Shown here one piece after another: positions 1-4,921 of a stretch of 6,314 nt of DNA. The stretch's first letter is position 1, and each line of letters begins with the position of its first letter. Source of the stretch: Ruminococcus difficilis (lineage in GTDB: Bacteria; Bacillota_A; Clostridia; Oscillospirales; Acutalibacteraceae). The translations under genes and the position numbers were made by a program. Location of the stretch: contig NZ_JAEQMG010000029.1 in NCBI RefSeq assembly GCF_016680995.1, positions 1 through 6,314 of the forward strand, read 5' to 3'. The notes below the pieces were generated by a model, which searched no databases, was not told the DNA's origin, and saw only the letters and a list, made by a program, of their open reading frames with translations.

Positions 1-102
1 GGAATGAATATTCTCCGCACTATTGCGAAAAAGTACGACGGTGAGCTTTTGATCAATGAGGACGGCAATCAGTTGACGGTTTCTGTGATGATGATGAAAT
101 AA
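1..102 (+). CDS. C-terminal end of a GHKL-type sensor histidine kinase (partial)
   Basis: An open frame enters from the left edge and gives 33 residues before TAA at 100-102. It begins GMNILRTIAKKYDGEL and ends in the hydrophobic strand LTVSVMMMK. The pattern G-x-N-I-x-x-I-x-x-K-Y-D-G followed by two short beta strands is typical of the last helix and strands of GHKL ATP-binding domains found in AgrC/VirS-like membrane kinases of Firmicutes. Those kinases autophosphorylate and pass phosphate to a LytTR-type response regulator. The catalytic histidine, N box and G boxes lie outside the window, so the family call rests on this tail alone. The next gene starts 18 bp downstream on the same strand, suggesting an operon. 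Another Bergerat-fold ATPase tail cannot be excluded. Confidence 0.65.
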   Translation, partial: GMNILRTIAKKYDGELLINEDGNQLTVSVMMMK

Positions 103-120
103 ATAACAGAGGTGGATTTT

Positions 121-633
121 ATGAAAAAACTGGCATTATTACTGTCTGCTATTATGATTCTGCTGCTTGCATCCTGCGCTCCCGCACAGGACAATTCAGC
201 AAAAAAGAGTTTAAGCGAAATGCTGACTTCACACAAGTGGCGTTACTCCTTACAAGAAGGTGGTGCGATGAAGCTGAGCTATAAATGGCTGCTTGAGCTC
301 AAAGATGACGGAACCTGGGCAATGGATATGGATAACTCCGTTGACGATGAATCCGCCTCTCATACACTGAGAGGAACGTGGAAGCTTGAAGGCACAACGC
401 TTACCGTTGTTATGAAGGATGAGGAAATATCGGAATTTAACACAACCGAGGTTCTCGAATTTGCTGATGACTTGACAGACGAAAAAATTGAAAAGGACGG
501 GATCATTCCCGAAATCTCAACCAATCCGAACGATAACTCCACAGATGACCTATTGAATTACAGCCCTCAAACGAAATGGTATGTTTCCGACAAGTACTTC
601 TGCTTTTACACGTTTTTGTTTACCGCTGAATAA
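121..633 (+). CDS. Small secreted lipoprotein of unknown function
   Basis: The frame encodes 170 residues. ATG at 121 is chosen because AGAGGTGG at 108-115 is a good ribosome site five bases upstream. The in-frame GTG at 112 lies inside that site and is unlikely to be used. The N-terminus is a lipoprotein signal: KK at residues 2-3, a hydrophobic core at 4-17, and lipobox L16-A17-S18-C19, so signal peptidase II should cleave before Cys19 and leave the protein anchored outside the membrane. The mature part is acidic. It has a beta-rich stretch (about residues 55-112) with the pattern GTWKLEGTTLTV, seen in lipocalin-like or DUF5640-like small Firmicutes lipoproteins; this is a resemblance, not an assignment. 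The gene probably shares a transcript with the upstream kinase and may belong to its regulon or act as an accessory. Substrate and partner are unknown. Confidence 0.85.
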   Translation: MKKLALLLSAIMILLLASCAPAQDNSAKKSLSEMLTSHKWRYSLQEGGAMKLSYKWLLELKDDGTWAMDMDNSVDDESASHTLRGTWKLEGTTLTVVMKDEEISEFNTTEVLEFADDLTDEKIEKDGIIPEISTNPNDNSTDDLLNYSPQTKWYVSDKYFCFYTFLFTAE

Positions 634-653
634 TTTACTGTGAAAGGAATAAT

Positions 654-737
654 ATGAAAGCATCATCATTTTTATATTTTGCGGGATTCGACGTGAAACA
701 ATATTGTTCAGAAAAATGTATTACAAAGAATACATGA
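654..737 (+). CDS. Possible 27-residue peptide ORF
   Basis: An ATG at 654 follows AAAGGA (643-648) by five bases, a convincing initiation signal, 20 bp after the lipoprotein stop. The product would start MKASSFLYFAGFDVKQYCSE and contains two cysteines but no clear leader or membrane helix. The stop TGA at 735-737 overlaps an ATG at 734 in another frame. I do not recognise it. It may be a leader peptide for the downstream membrane frame, a decayed gene start, or chance. It was considered as an AgrD-like signal peptide because of the kinase upstream, but it lacks the amphipathic leader and the Cys-plus-acidic-tail layout of AgrD. Confidence 0.25.
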   Translation: MKASSFLYFAGFDVKQYCSEKCITKNT

Positions 738-761
738 ACCATATGAAAGGACGTGGAGTCG

Positions 762-1169
762 GTGACAAAAGAAAAACGAACAAGAAGAATTGCCGCGCTT
801 GCCGTGGCGGCTTGTATCCCAACGGTGATCATCACACTTTTGTCCAGCTTTTCGTCCGCATCCCCGAACCTTTTTCGGTTATCTTTGTTTTATGCGGCGC
901 AAATTTTGAACGCTACTATTGCCCTGTTTTTACTATACACTAACGTGTATAGTAAAAAGGGGTACGCTATAGGAGAATACGGATATGCTCTATCACTCAC
1001 AAGTCGCAACAAATGCCCAAAAACGGTGCAAACGGTTTTGACGGATACTTTCTCGCCTATCTCCAACAAATCGCACACAGGGCGAAATACGGCGAAACAG
1101 GGCGCTAATCTCTTTGCTCACATAGACAATCCGAAATATTCTTCATCCTCGTCATCAATGTCGTCATAA
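762..1169 (+). CDS. Two-helix membrane protein frame, probably truncated at its 3' part
   Basis: GTG at 762 is the preferred start, ten bases after GAAAGGA (745-751). A second in-frame GTG at 753 is too close to that site. Residues 1-10 are basic (VTKEKRTRRI). Hydrophobic segments at about residues 10-29 and 41-60 would form two membrane helices, positive-inside. Coding character looks good to about residue 60. From there the frame runs through a perfect inverted repeat (927-958), the small downstream ORF and the left end of the mobile element, and finally antisense into the relaxase gene to stop at 1169, ending in an implausible serine run. I infer that only the first part derives from a real gene, cut near 925 by an older rearrangement. 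Function unknown; it could have worked with the kinase and lipoprotein upstream. Confidence 0.4.
   Translation: MTKEKRTRRIAALAVAACIPTVIITLLSSFSSASPNLFRLSLFYAAQILNATIALFLLYTNVYSKKGYAIGEYGYALSLTSRNKCPKTVQTVLTDTFSPISNKSHTGRNTAKQGANLFAHIDNPKYSSSSSSMSS
927..958. promoter_or_regulatory. Perfect 14-bp inverted repeat, candidate operator
   Basis: TTTTTACTATACAC at 927-940 is the exact reverse complement of GTGTATAGTAAAAA at 945-958, with TAAC between. Neither side gives a GC stem followed by a T run, so an intrinsic terminator is unlikely. The core ACTATACAC/GTGTATAGT has the size of a dimeric regulator site. It contains -10-like hexamers (TATACA at 934, TATAGT at 948) and stands 27 bp before an ATG at 985 that has a good ribosome site AGGAGA at 971-976. 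The simplest reading is the promoter/operator of the small gene at 985. No -35 box with normal spacing was found; TTGAAC at 906 lies 19 bp before TACTAT at 931, a MerR-like spacing, which is only suggestive. Confidence 0.45.
985..1108 (+). pseudogene. Small frameshifted gene whose 3' end is the IME target
   Basis: ATG at 985 follows AGGAGA (971-976) by eight bases and reads MLYHSQVATNAQ, but this frame stops at 1039-1041. The +1 frame takes over at the five-A run 1019-1023. It reads NGANGFDGYFLAYLQQ and then IAHRAKYGE, with codon use far more protein-like than the other frames. Removing one A would join them into a protein of about 39 residues. The second frame enters the 13-bp repeat at 1085 (AAA TAC GGC GAA). 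Past the left repeat it ends ETGR-stop at 1106-1108; across the right repeat it would end ENL-stop at 4603-4605. The original was therefore probably ...KYGENL. I do not recognise the family. An indel in the A run, or an older internal deletion, would explain the frame change. Confidence 0.4.
1085..1097. repeat. Left attachment site core (13-bp direct repeat, copy 1)
   Basis: AAATACGGCGAAA here is identical to 4585-4597; bases on both sides differ between the copies. It lies in a local 10-bp periodic stretch: GGGCGAAATA at 1080, CGGCGAAACA at 1090 and GGGCG at 1100. ACAGGGCG also occurs at both 1077-1084 and 1097-1104. Such repeated half-sites could be core-type contacts for the integrase, an inference. 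In the target ORF the core reads AAA TAC GGC GAA. Confidence 0.75.
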
Positions 1170-2644
1170 CCGTCATCTTCATCATTTAGATATTCAGCAT
1201 AGGCGTTGTCAAAATTGAACTCGTCGGCTGTTTGCGTGTTCTGTTCTTCGCTATCCTGTTCACTTTCCTGATCACCAAGCGAAATCAGATAATCAAGCAT
1301 TGTCAGGATACCTTCCGCAGCTTGGCTGTCGTAATCTTCATCATCAGTGATGTAACCGTCTGCGCCTTCTTTCTGCCCGTGAGCCAGCTTTTTCTCTCGG
1401 ATTTTAGCTCGCTCTTTGCTGTCCGTTAAGGGCATCATCTTGTTGAGCTCGTCTAACCTTTTTCCGGCGCTGTTGACGATTTGCTTTGCCAGCATGGAGA
1501 ACAGGAAACCGATACGCGCGGTGTTGACCGCAACTGCCGCGTTGAAGTTCATTCCCAACGCTGTCCTAATCAACAGATTTTTCAGCGACCGCAGCTCCGG
1601 GTTCATCTCGATCGGCACGTCGGGCTTGTCCTTTGTGTCGTAGTAAAGGCTCAGCTTTTCGCGGTTAACCTCGTTCCACTTTGAGTAGATTTCAGATAAA
1701 TCATCATCTTTAGCGATCTCATGCAGAGAGAAATCCACAAGCTTTTTCAACTTTCTCGGCAGATAACCATAGAGCTTCTTCCCTTTCTGCTGTTGTAATT
1801 CGTCCTTGATTTTTTTCAACAGAAAAAGATAATAGTCCGCGTTGGGCAACGATTGCCGCATTTGGATTTGCTGTAACAGGTCAGCCAAATTATCTTTCAG
1901 CTCATTCCTATAGCCTGTTTCTATTGTCGCCATCTTGTATTGTTCATCACGAAATATGTCCTGACCAAACGCTCGGCGCAACTCTTTGATTCCCTTTTCA
2001 GATAGGAAACCCTCCTGACCTTTCGAGAAAATCACCAGATGAATATGCGGATGGTGCGTTGTATTATGGAACGCACCGTACCATTCCAGATCTTCAATCT
2101 TGATTCGATGGGCTTGTGCGATCTCATTCATGTTGCGGCGCACGAGATTTTTCCACGCTTCGGCGTTGTTAAAGTGTAACCGCTCGGCGTCCTCACGGCG
2201 CAAGCTGACAACCTCAGTCCAGATTACTCCTTCATGATTGGCGACCCGTTCCGCGACCGTATTGAGATCGATTGGCATATCAAACTGTGTAAACAAGCCG
2301 TGTGAGCCGAGCTTTTCAACACCGGGTCTATTGGAAATGTAGCTGACCAAACCCTTCAATTCATCTGCGCGGTCAGCGTATCTCTCCGCAACAGCATCGA
2401 GAAATTCATTCGCATTCTCTATTGTGGGCATAGCATAGTAGTCATCATATTCAAGATATTTTTTGCTCTGTGGAAAATGCTTTACCACAGAAAGAATGAG
2501 GTCGTGCTGTTTTGAAGATGCTATGTTATATTTTTGACCGCTCGGCAACTTCTCAACGCCCTCGCGGGTTGCCATATATCTGATGAGATCAGCCATATCT
2601 TTCGCGCTTTTTTGAAAGCGACATGAAACAATTATCTTAGCCAT
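1118..2644 (-). CDS. MobP3-family relaxase (mobilization nickase)
   Basis: The product has 508 residues from ATG at 2644, supported by GGAG six bases upstream and an 8-bp overlap with the preceding gene; an upstream in-frame ATG at 2728 lies inside that gene and is rejected. Relaxases nick oriT through a catalytic tyrosine, stay on the 5' end and pilot the strand to a recipient. Family marks in order: RYMATREGVEKL (22-33), YISNRPGVEKLGSHGLFT (102-119), SLRREDAERL (147-156), WYGAFHNTTHHPHIHLV (188-204). The last holds the metal-binding histidine triad, H198, H200 and H202. These match MobP3 relaxases of Clostridia. The nucleophilic tyrosine was not assigned; Y39 and those at 63-70 are candidates. 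After about residue 430 the tail is very acidic, with DED/DDIDDEDEE clusters near the end. It is the last gene of the element, translationally coupled to its accessory protein, and no terminator follows before the left repeat. Confidence 0.9.
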   Translation of the reverse strand: MAKIIVSCRFQKSAKDMADLIRYMATREGVEKLPSGQKYNIASSKQHDLILSVVKHFPQSKKYLEYDDYYAMPTIENANEFLDAVAERYADRADELKGLVSYISNRPGVEKLGSHGLFTQFDMPIDLNTVAERVANHEGVIWTEVVSLRREDAERLHFNNAEAWKNLVRRNMNEIAQAHRIKIEDLEWYGAFHNTTHHPHIHLVIFSKGQEGFLSEKGIKELRRAFGQDIFRDEQYKMATIETGYRNELKDNLADLLQQIQMRQSLPNADYYLFLLKKIKDELQQQKGKKLYGYLPRKLKKLVDFSLHEIAKDDDLSEIYSKWNEVNREKLSLYYDTKDKPDVPIEMNPELRSLKNLLIRTALGMNFNAAVAVNTARIGFLFSMLAKQIVNSAGKRLDELNKMMPLTDSKERAKIREKKLAHGQKEGADGYITDDEDYDSQAAEGILTMLDYLISLGDQESEQDSEEQNTQTADEFNFDNAYAEYLNDEDDGYDDIDDEDEEYFGLSM

Positions 2645-3047
2645 TTTCTTCTCCGTTGATGAAATCTCTTGTCTTTTCCAAGTCGAGAACGCCGTTATGC
2701 TCCGCGACAATCTGTTCGGAAACATCATTCAAATAATTCAAAGCGTAGTCGTTTAGCTCGCAGTTACGCGCAGAAAGAATATTGCTTTTGCTCACCTCGA
2801 CTGCCAACTTGAACAGCATTTCGCTCAGATTTTCTTCAAATCTCCCGAGCACCAACTTGATGTTTTGGCTGATGATCGGCGACAAATAGCTGACGCTGCC
2901 CTTTTGAGCGAGGTAGCCGAGGTAGTAATCTACCGCTTCACGCACCAATGAACTGCGTGAGTAGCCTTGCTCCTTTGACATGATTTCATCCATCTTTTCC
3001 AACTGATCTTTCGTAAAACTGATAGTAACTTTCTTGTATTCTTCCAT
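2637..3047 (-). CDS. Ribbon-helix-helix relaxosome accessory protein
   Basis: The product has 136 residues from ATG at 3047, with AGGAGG (3053-3058) five bases upstream. Residues 4-44 fit a ribbon-helix-helix fold: strand YKKVTISFT, helix QLEKMDEIMSKE, turn GYSRSS, helix LVREAVDYYLGYL. This fold binds DNA as a dimer through the paired strands. The remaining residues (about 45-136) are predicted helical and acidic and may carry the relaxase interaction. Its position directly before, and overlapping, the relaxase (shared bases ATGGCTAA) and directly after an inverted-repeat-rich gap fits a MobC-like role: binding oriT, helping the relaxase open it, and probably repressing its own operon. No specific named family was recognised, so no symbol is given. 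Confidence 0.8.
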   Translation of the reverse strand: MEEYKKVTISFTKDQLEKMDEIMSKEQGYSRSSLVREAVDYYLGYLAQKGSVSYLSPIISQNIKLVLGRFEENLSEMLFKLAVEVSKSNILSARNCELNDYALNYLNDVSEQIVAEHNGVLDLEKTRDFINGEENG

Positions 3048-3131
3048 AGTTTCCTCCTGAAAATTTCTCGTTCACACAAACGCCGCAAATAGTGAGGACT
3101 CCCTCAAAAGCGCTGCGATTGTTCTCCTAAA

Positions 3132-3258
3132 ACCGCACAACGGTCGGCTCTGCCGTCCGATGTCCTTCGCGGGCCGTCCACCAAAGGACGGCTCGCTTTT
3201 ACCTGCTTCAAATAATCACCGGCGTTTTGTGCGCTTCACAAGGTGATACTTGCAAAAC
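3132..3258. other. Inverted-repeat-rich gap, candidate oriT and operon control region
   Basis: This lies in the gap between the integrase and the accessory gene (3048-3294), which has no gene. Three structures lie side by side. The first is CGGTCGGC/GCCGTCCG at 3141-3148/3152-3159 with one mismatch. The second is an 11-bp stem GCGGGCCGTCC/GGACGGCTCGC at 3169-3179/3186-3196 with one G-T pair and loop ACCAAA. The third is a nested hairpin ATCACC/GGTGAT at 3215-3220/3242-3247 enclosing TTGTG/CACAA at 3227-3231/3237-3241. GCCGTCC is also a direct repeat (3152, 3173). Position before the mobilization genes and the hairpin density suit an oriT or accessory-protein operators. The TTTT after the second stem could alternatively make it a plus-strand terminator. 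No nic site was identified, and no consensus minus-strand promoter was found upstream of 3047. Confidence 0.45.
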
Positions 3259-3284
3259 AGGCTCCCCTCGTTGTTGTCGAGGGG
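3253..3284 (-). terminator. Probable terminator of the integrase gene
   Basis: Ten bases after the integrase stop, in the minus-strand direction, CCCCTCG and CGAGGGG pair perfectly around a 7-base loop (3264-3284). This is followed, after a five-base AGCCT, by GTTTTGC (3258-3252). The GC-rich stem is strong but the T tract is short and displaced, so termination may be partial and let some transcription reach the mobilization genes. Confidence 0.45.
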
Positions 3285-3294
3285 ATGTGTGTCA

Positions 3295-4509
3295 TCACAG
3301 GTTGAAGCTGTCGGTCAATCCTACCAGCCTTGTAGTGTCGCGCTTGACATAATAGAGCTCTGTGATTTCCGAAGTTGTGTGACCGAGCAACTCCGCCACC
3401 TGTTTTACCGATAATGATTTCACACTGCCGTCGGGCTGTTTCACGCCGTTGATTAACCTTGTTGCGAATGTGTGCCTGAACGCGTGCAACCCCTTGTGCG
3501 GTAACCCTATTGCATCGAGTATGCGATAGAATCGGTTTCGCATATTGCGCGGGTTAGTGAAGTTACCGTTCTCATCAGGTATGAGAGGCTTGTCCTCACC
3601 GAGATACACTTCCTCGCGCAAATGGTTGATCATTTCTATCGCATTATCATTTAGCGGCACGTCGCGCTTACTCGTTTTGCTTTTCAATTTACCGACCTTG
3701 ACTTCCAGCTTTGGCACATATTCCAAGCCGTCACGGACGTGAACTTCTTTGACTCCGCGCTGCAAGTGAATCACCCTATTCTCGAGATCTATGTCACTGT
3801 TGATGATACCGCACAACTCCCCTGCTCGCAATCCTGTGTTGAGCATGAGAAAGTATGCCGCCGACTGTTGATACACTGGTTTGCCGTTGGCGAATCTCTT
3901 AAACGCTTCTTCGCGTATCTTCTCCAATTCTTCATCCGTGAACACGACTACCAAATCACATTGAGGCTTACTCTCCTTGTTCTGCGCGGCGAGGTAGTTA
4001 TCCTTCTTCGTCATGTCGATCATAGCCATCGGATTGTTAGGGATCGCACCCTCTTGATAGAGTTGCTTAAAGAACATCTTTAGAAGTGAGTACGCTTTCT
4101 TGCTCGTTGTAAACGCGTAGCCTTTATTCATGTGCTTGGTGAGCAACTTTTTGATATCCGCAGGAGTGACATCTCCGACAGGCTTATTCCCTATGTAGGG
4201 ATAGATCTGGTGCTCGGCGGTGCATTCGTAGCGATCATAGGTCGTGCGCTCCACCTCCGGAAACTTATACACCCGAAGCCAATTCTTCATGCTCTCTTTA
4301 AGCGGTTTCCGGGCTTCATCCGAGTTGGTGACTTGCTCATTGAAATTCTTAACATACTCTGTCATCTTCGCCTGCAACGTCTTTTTCTTTTTGCTGGAAA
4401 AGCTCTTGCGTTGGGCAACGCCGAATTCGTCCTTATACCGCACCATTCCAATCCATCTGCCATCTGATTTCTGCCAAATGTTTCCGTTGTCTAATAATTC
4501 ACGTTTCAT
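3295..4509 (-). CDS. Tyrosine integrase of the IME
   Basis: The product has 404 residues from ATG at 4509, seven bases after AGGAGGT (4517-4523); the adjacent ATG at 4512 is only four bases away, and an earlier ATG at 4554 lies upstream of the ribosome site. Layout is that of Tn916/phage-type integrases. Residues 8-45 (GNIWQKSDGRWIGMVRYKD) form the arm-type DNA-binding domain. About 68-165 is the SAM-like core-binding domain. About 187-400 is the catalytic domain. Catalytic residues visible: R228 in NTGLRAGE, K278 in the KSKTSKRDVP hairpin, H342 and R345 in LHAFRHTFA, H377 in LLGHTTS, and nucleophile Y387 (Y386 is adjacent). All are present, so it should be active. Length is normal. Its 5' end faces the right repeat and its 3' end points into the element. 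No excisionase gene accompanies it. Confidence 0.92.
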   Translation of the reverse strand: MKRELLDNGNIWQKSDGRWIGMVRYKDEFGVAQRKSFSSKKKKTLQAKMTEYVKNFNEQVTNSDEARKPLKESMKNWLRVYKFPEVERTTYDRYECTAEHQIYPYIGNKPVGDVTPADIKKLLTKHMNKGYAFTTSKKAYSLLKMFFKQLYQEGAIPNNPMAMIDMTKKDNYLAAQNKESKPQCDLVVVFTDEELEKIREEAFKRFANGKPVYQQSAAYFLMLNTGLRAGELCGIINSDIDLENRVIHLQRGVKEVHVRDGLEYVPKLEVKVGKLKSKTSKRDVPLNDNAIEMINHLREEVYLGEDKPLIPDENGNFTNPRNMRNRFYRILDAIGLPHKGLHAFRHTFATRLINGVKQPDGSVKSLSVKQVAELLGHTTSEITELYYVKRDTTRLVGLTDSFNL

Positions 4510-4532
4510 CATCTCGACCTCCTTTTTTGGTA

Positions 4533-4550
4533 ACCACAACAATACCACAA
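4533..4550. repeat. Paired ACCACAA repeats, candidate integrase arm sites
   Basis: ACCACAA occurs at 4533-4539 and 4544-4550, a spacing of 11 bp or one helical turn, between the integrase start and the right repeat. A palindrome ACTGGTCAGT (4553-4562) follows. The position between int and att suits arm-type sites for the N-terminal domain, or an int operator. No matching copies were seen at the left end. Confidence 0.35.
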
Positions 4551-4584
4551 GCACTGGTCAGTATCCAGCAAAAACCGTAACAAA

Positions 4585-4597
4585 AAATACGGCGAAA
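4585..4597. repeat. Right attachment site core (13-bp direct repeat, copy 2)
   Basis: This is an exact second copy of AAATACGGCGAAA. Just outside, AAC TTG TGA completes the reading frame interrupted at the left repeat. Just inside, CCGTA (4575-4579) pairs with TACGG (4588-4592), so the core is partly within a short inverted repeat. Which copy is the original target half cannot be told from sequence alone, but the outside bases here look like the natural gene end. Confidence 0.75.
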
Positions 4598-4685
4598 ACT
4601 TGTGAAAAACCAACTATCTCAACTTCCCTACTTCCATTTTACACGAAGCAGTGGGCTATATTCAGGACAATGCGGTTTTGGGCAT

Positions 4686-4726
4686 AAAAAATCCCCATAA
4701 CCCGACATTTGTCAAGTTATAGGGAT
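4686..4726 (-). terminator. Strong minus-strand intrinsic terminator
   Basis: On the minus strand ATCCCTATAACTTGAC pairs with GTCGGGTTATGGGGAT to form a continuous 16-bp stem with loop AAAT, followed by a run of six T (4691-4686, the first also in the stem). Three of the pairs are G-U. Read on the plus strand the same positions are C-A mismatches and no T run follows, so the structure is clearly built for minus-strand RNA. Confidence 0.8.
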
Positions 4727-4740
4727 AGATTTCCTCTGTT
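4686..4740 (-). ncRNA. Predicted ~55-nt transcript (small RNA or attenuated leader)
   Basis: A consensus promoter (4747-4775) should start minus-strand transcription near 4740. Only about 14 bases later the RNA enters the strong terminator hairpin ending near 4686. The short 5' part contains AGAGG, but no start codon follows at a usable distance. With no ORF between, the product is either a tiny stable RNA or a leader whose read-through would cross the right repeat toward the integrase (start at 4509). The family is not recognised, and the start site is inferred from -10 spacing. Confidence 0.45.
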
Positions 4741-4746
4741 ATCTTC

Positions 4747-4775
4747 ATTATAGCGTATCTGCAAAAACGTGTCAA
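4747..4775 (-). promoter_or_regulatory. Consensus minus-strand sigma-A promoter
   Basis: On the minus strand TTGACA (4775-4770) and TATAAT (4752-4747) are both perfect consensus and separated by exactly 17 bp. Predicted start is near 4740, pointing at the terminator at 4726-4686 and, beyond it, the IME integrase. It lies outside the IME. Confidence 0.8.
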
Positions 4776-4921
4776 GAGCGTTTTCTGCTGAATTTTGTCG
4801 AAACACCCAGCCACATCGCAGCCACCGAAAAATCTTTTTCAAGACGTGCGATATCCAACATACCCGGGCATCGGTCAAAGACCACGGAAATCGCGTGCGA
4901 AAGTGCGGCATAGGTTATCAT
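4772..4921 (-). CDS. Doubtful 49-codon ORF or gene remnant
   Basis: ATG at 4921 opens a frame that starts MITYAALSHAISVVFDRCPG and ends at TGA overlapping the -35 box of the minus-strand promoter. Codon choice looks moderately protein-like, but there is no good ribosome site and no recognisable family. The open frame continues upstream of the ATG to about 4966, so this could be the tail of a decayed gene. I list it mainly because it is the only plausible coding trace between 4776 and 5013. Confidence 0.15.
   Translation of the reverse strand: MITYAALSHAISVVFDRCPGMLDIARLEKDFSVAAMWLGVSTKFSRKRS

Larger units (their letters stand above)
1085..4597 (-). mobile_element. Compact integrative mobilizable element (IME), 3.5 kb
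   Basis: A perfect 13-bp direct repeat (1085-1097 and 4585-4597) brackets exactly three minus-strand genes: tyrosine integrase, ribbon-helix-helix accessory protein and MobP3-family relaxase. The relaxase stops 20 bp inside the left repeat; the integrase starts 75 bp inside the right repeat. No coupling protein, VirB4-like ATPase, replication protein, excisionase or cargo gene is visible, so the element should integrate and excise itself but depend on another element's conjugation apparatus for transfer. Joining the flanks across one repeat copy restores a clean end to a small ORF, which supports these boundaries. The repeat is short, and the true crossover could be any part of it. Excision without an Xis gene may need a host or helper factor, or an unrecognised small gene. 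Confidence 0.8.

Noticed and set aside
654..737. AgrD-like autoinducing peptide next to a GHKL kinase
   Set aside because: No amphipathic leader, no proline/acidic tail after a cysteine core, and no AgrB gene present.
704..943. Plus-strand frame starting near 734 (MNHMKGRGVGDKRK)
   Set aside because: It overlaps the better membrane-protein frame and shows low-complexity, non-protein-like composition.
927..958. Bidirectional terminator
   Set aside because: The stem is AT-rich and no T run follows on either strand; the T tracts are inside the stem on the 5' side.
890..1078. Minus-strand 62-residue ORF
   Set aside because: No ribosome site, no recognisable domain, and it is antisense to better-supported coding and the palindrome.
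2645..2728. N-terminal extension of the relaxase to the ATG at 2728
   Set aside because: The extension lies entirely inside the accessory gene, lacks a ribosome site, and relatives begin at MA(K/R)II.
4244..4687. Plus-strand 147-residue ORF spanning the integrase 5' end and the right repeat
   Set aside because: It is antisense to a clear integrase and has no ribosome site. Its tail after the repeat is in phase with the left membrane frame, but the resulting sequence looks non-coding.
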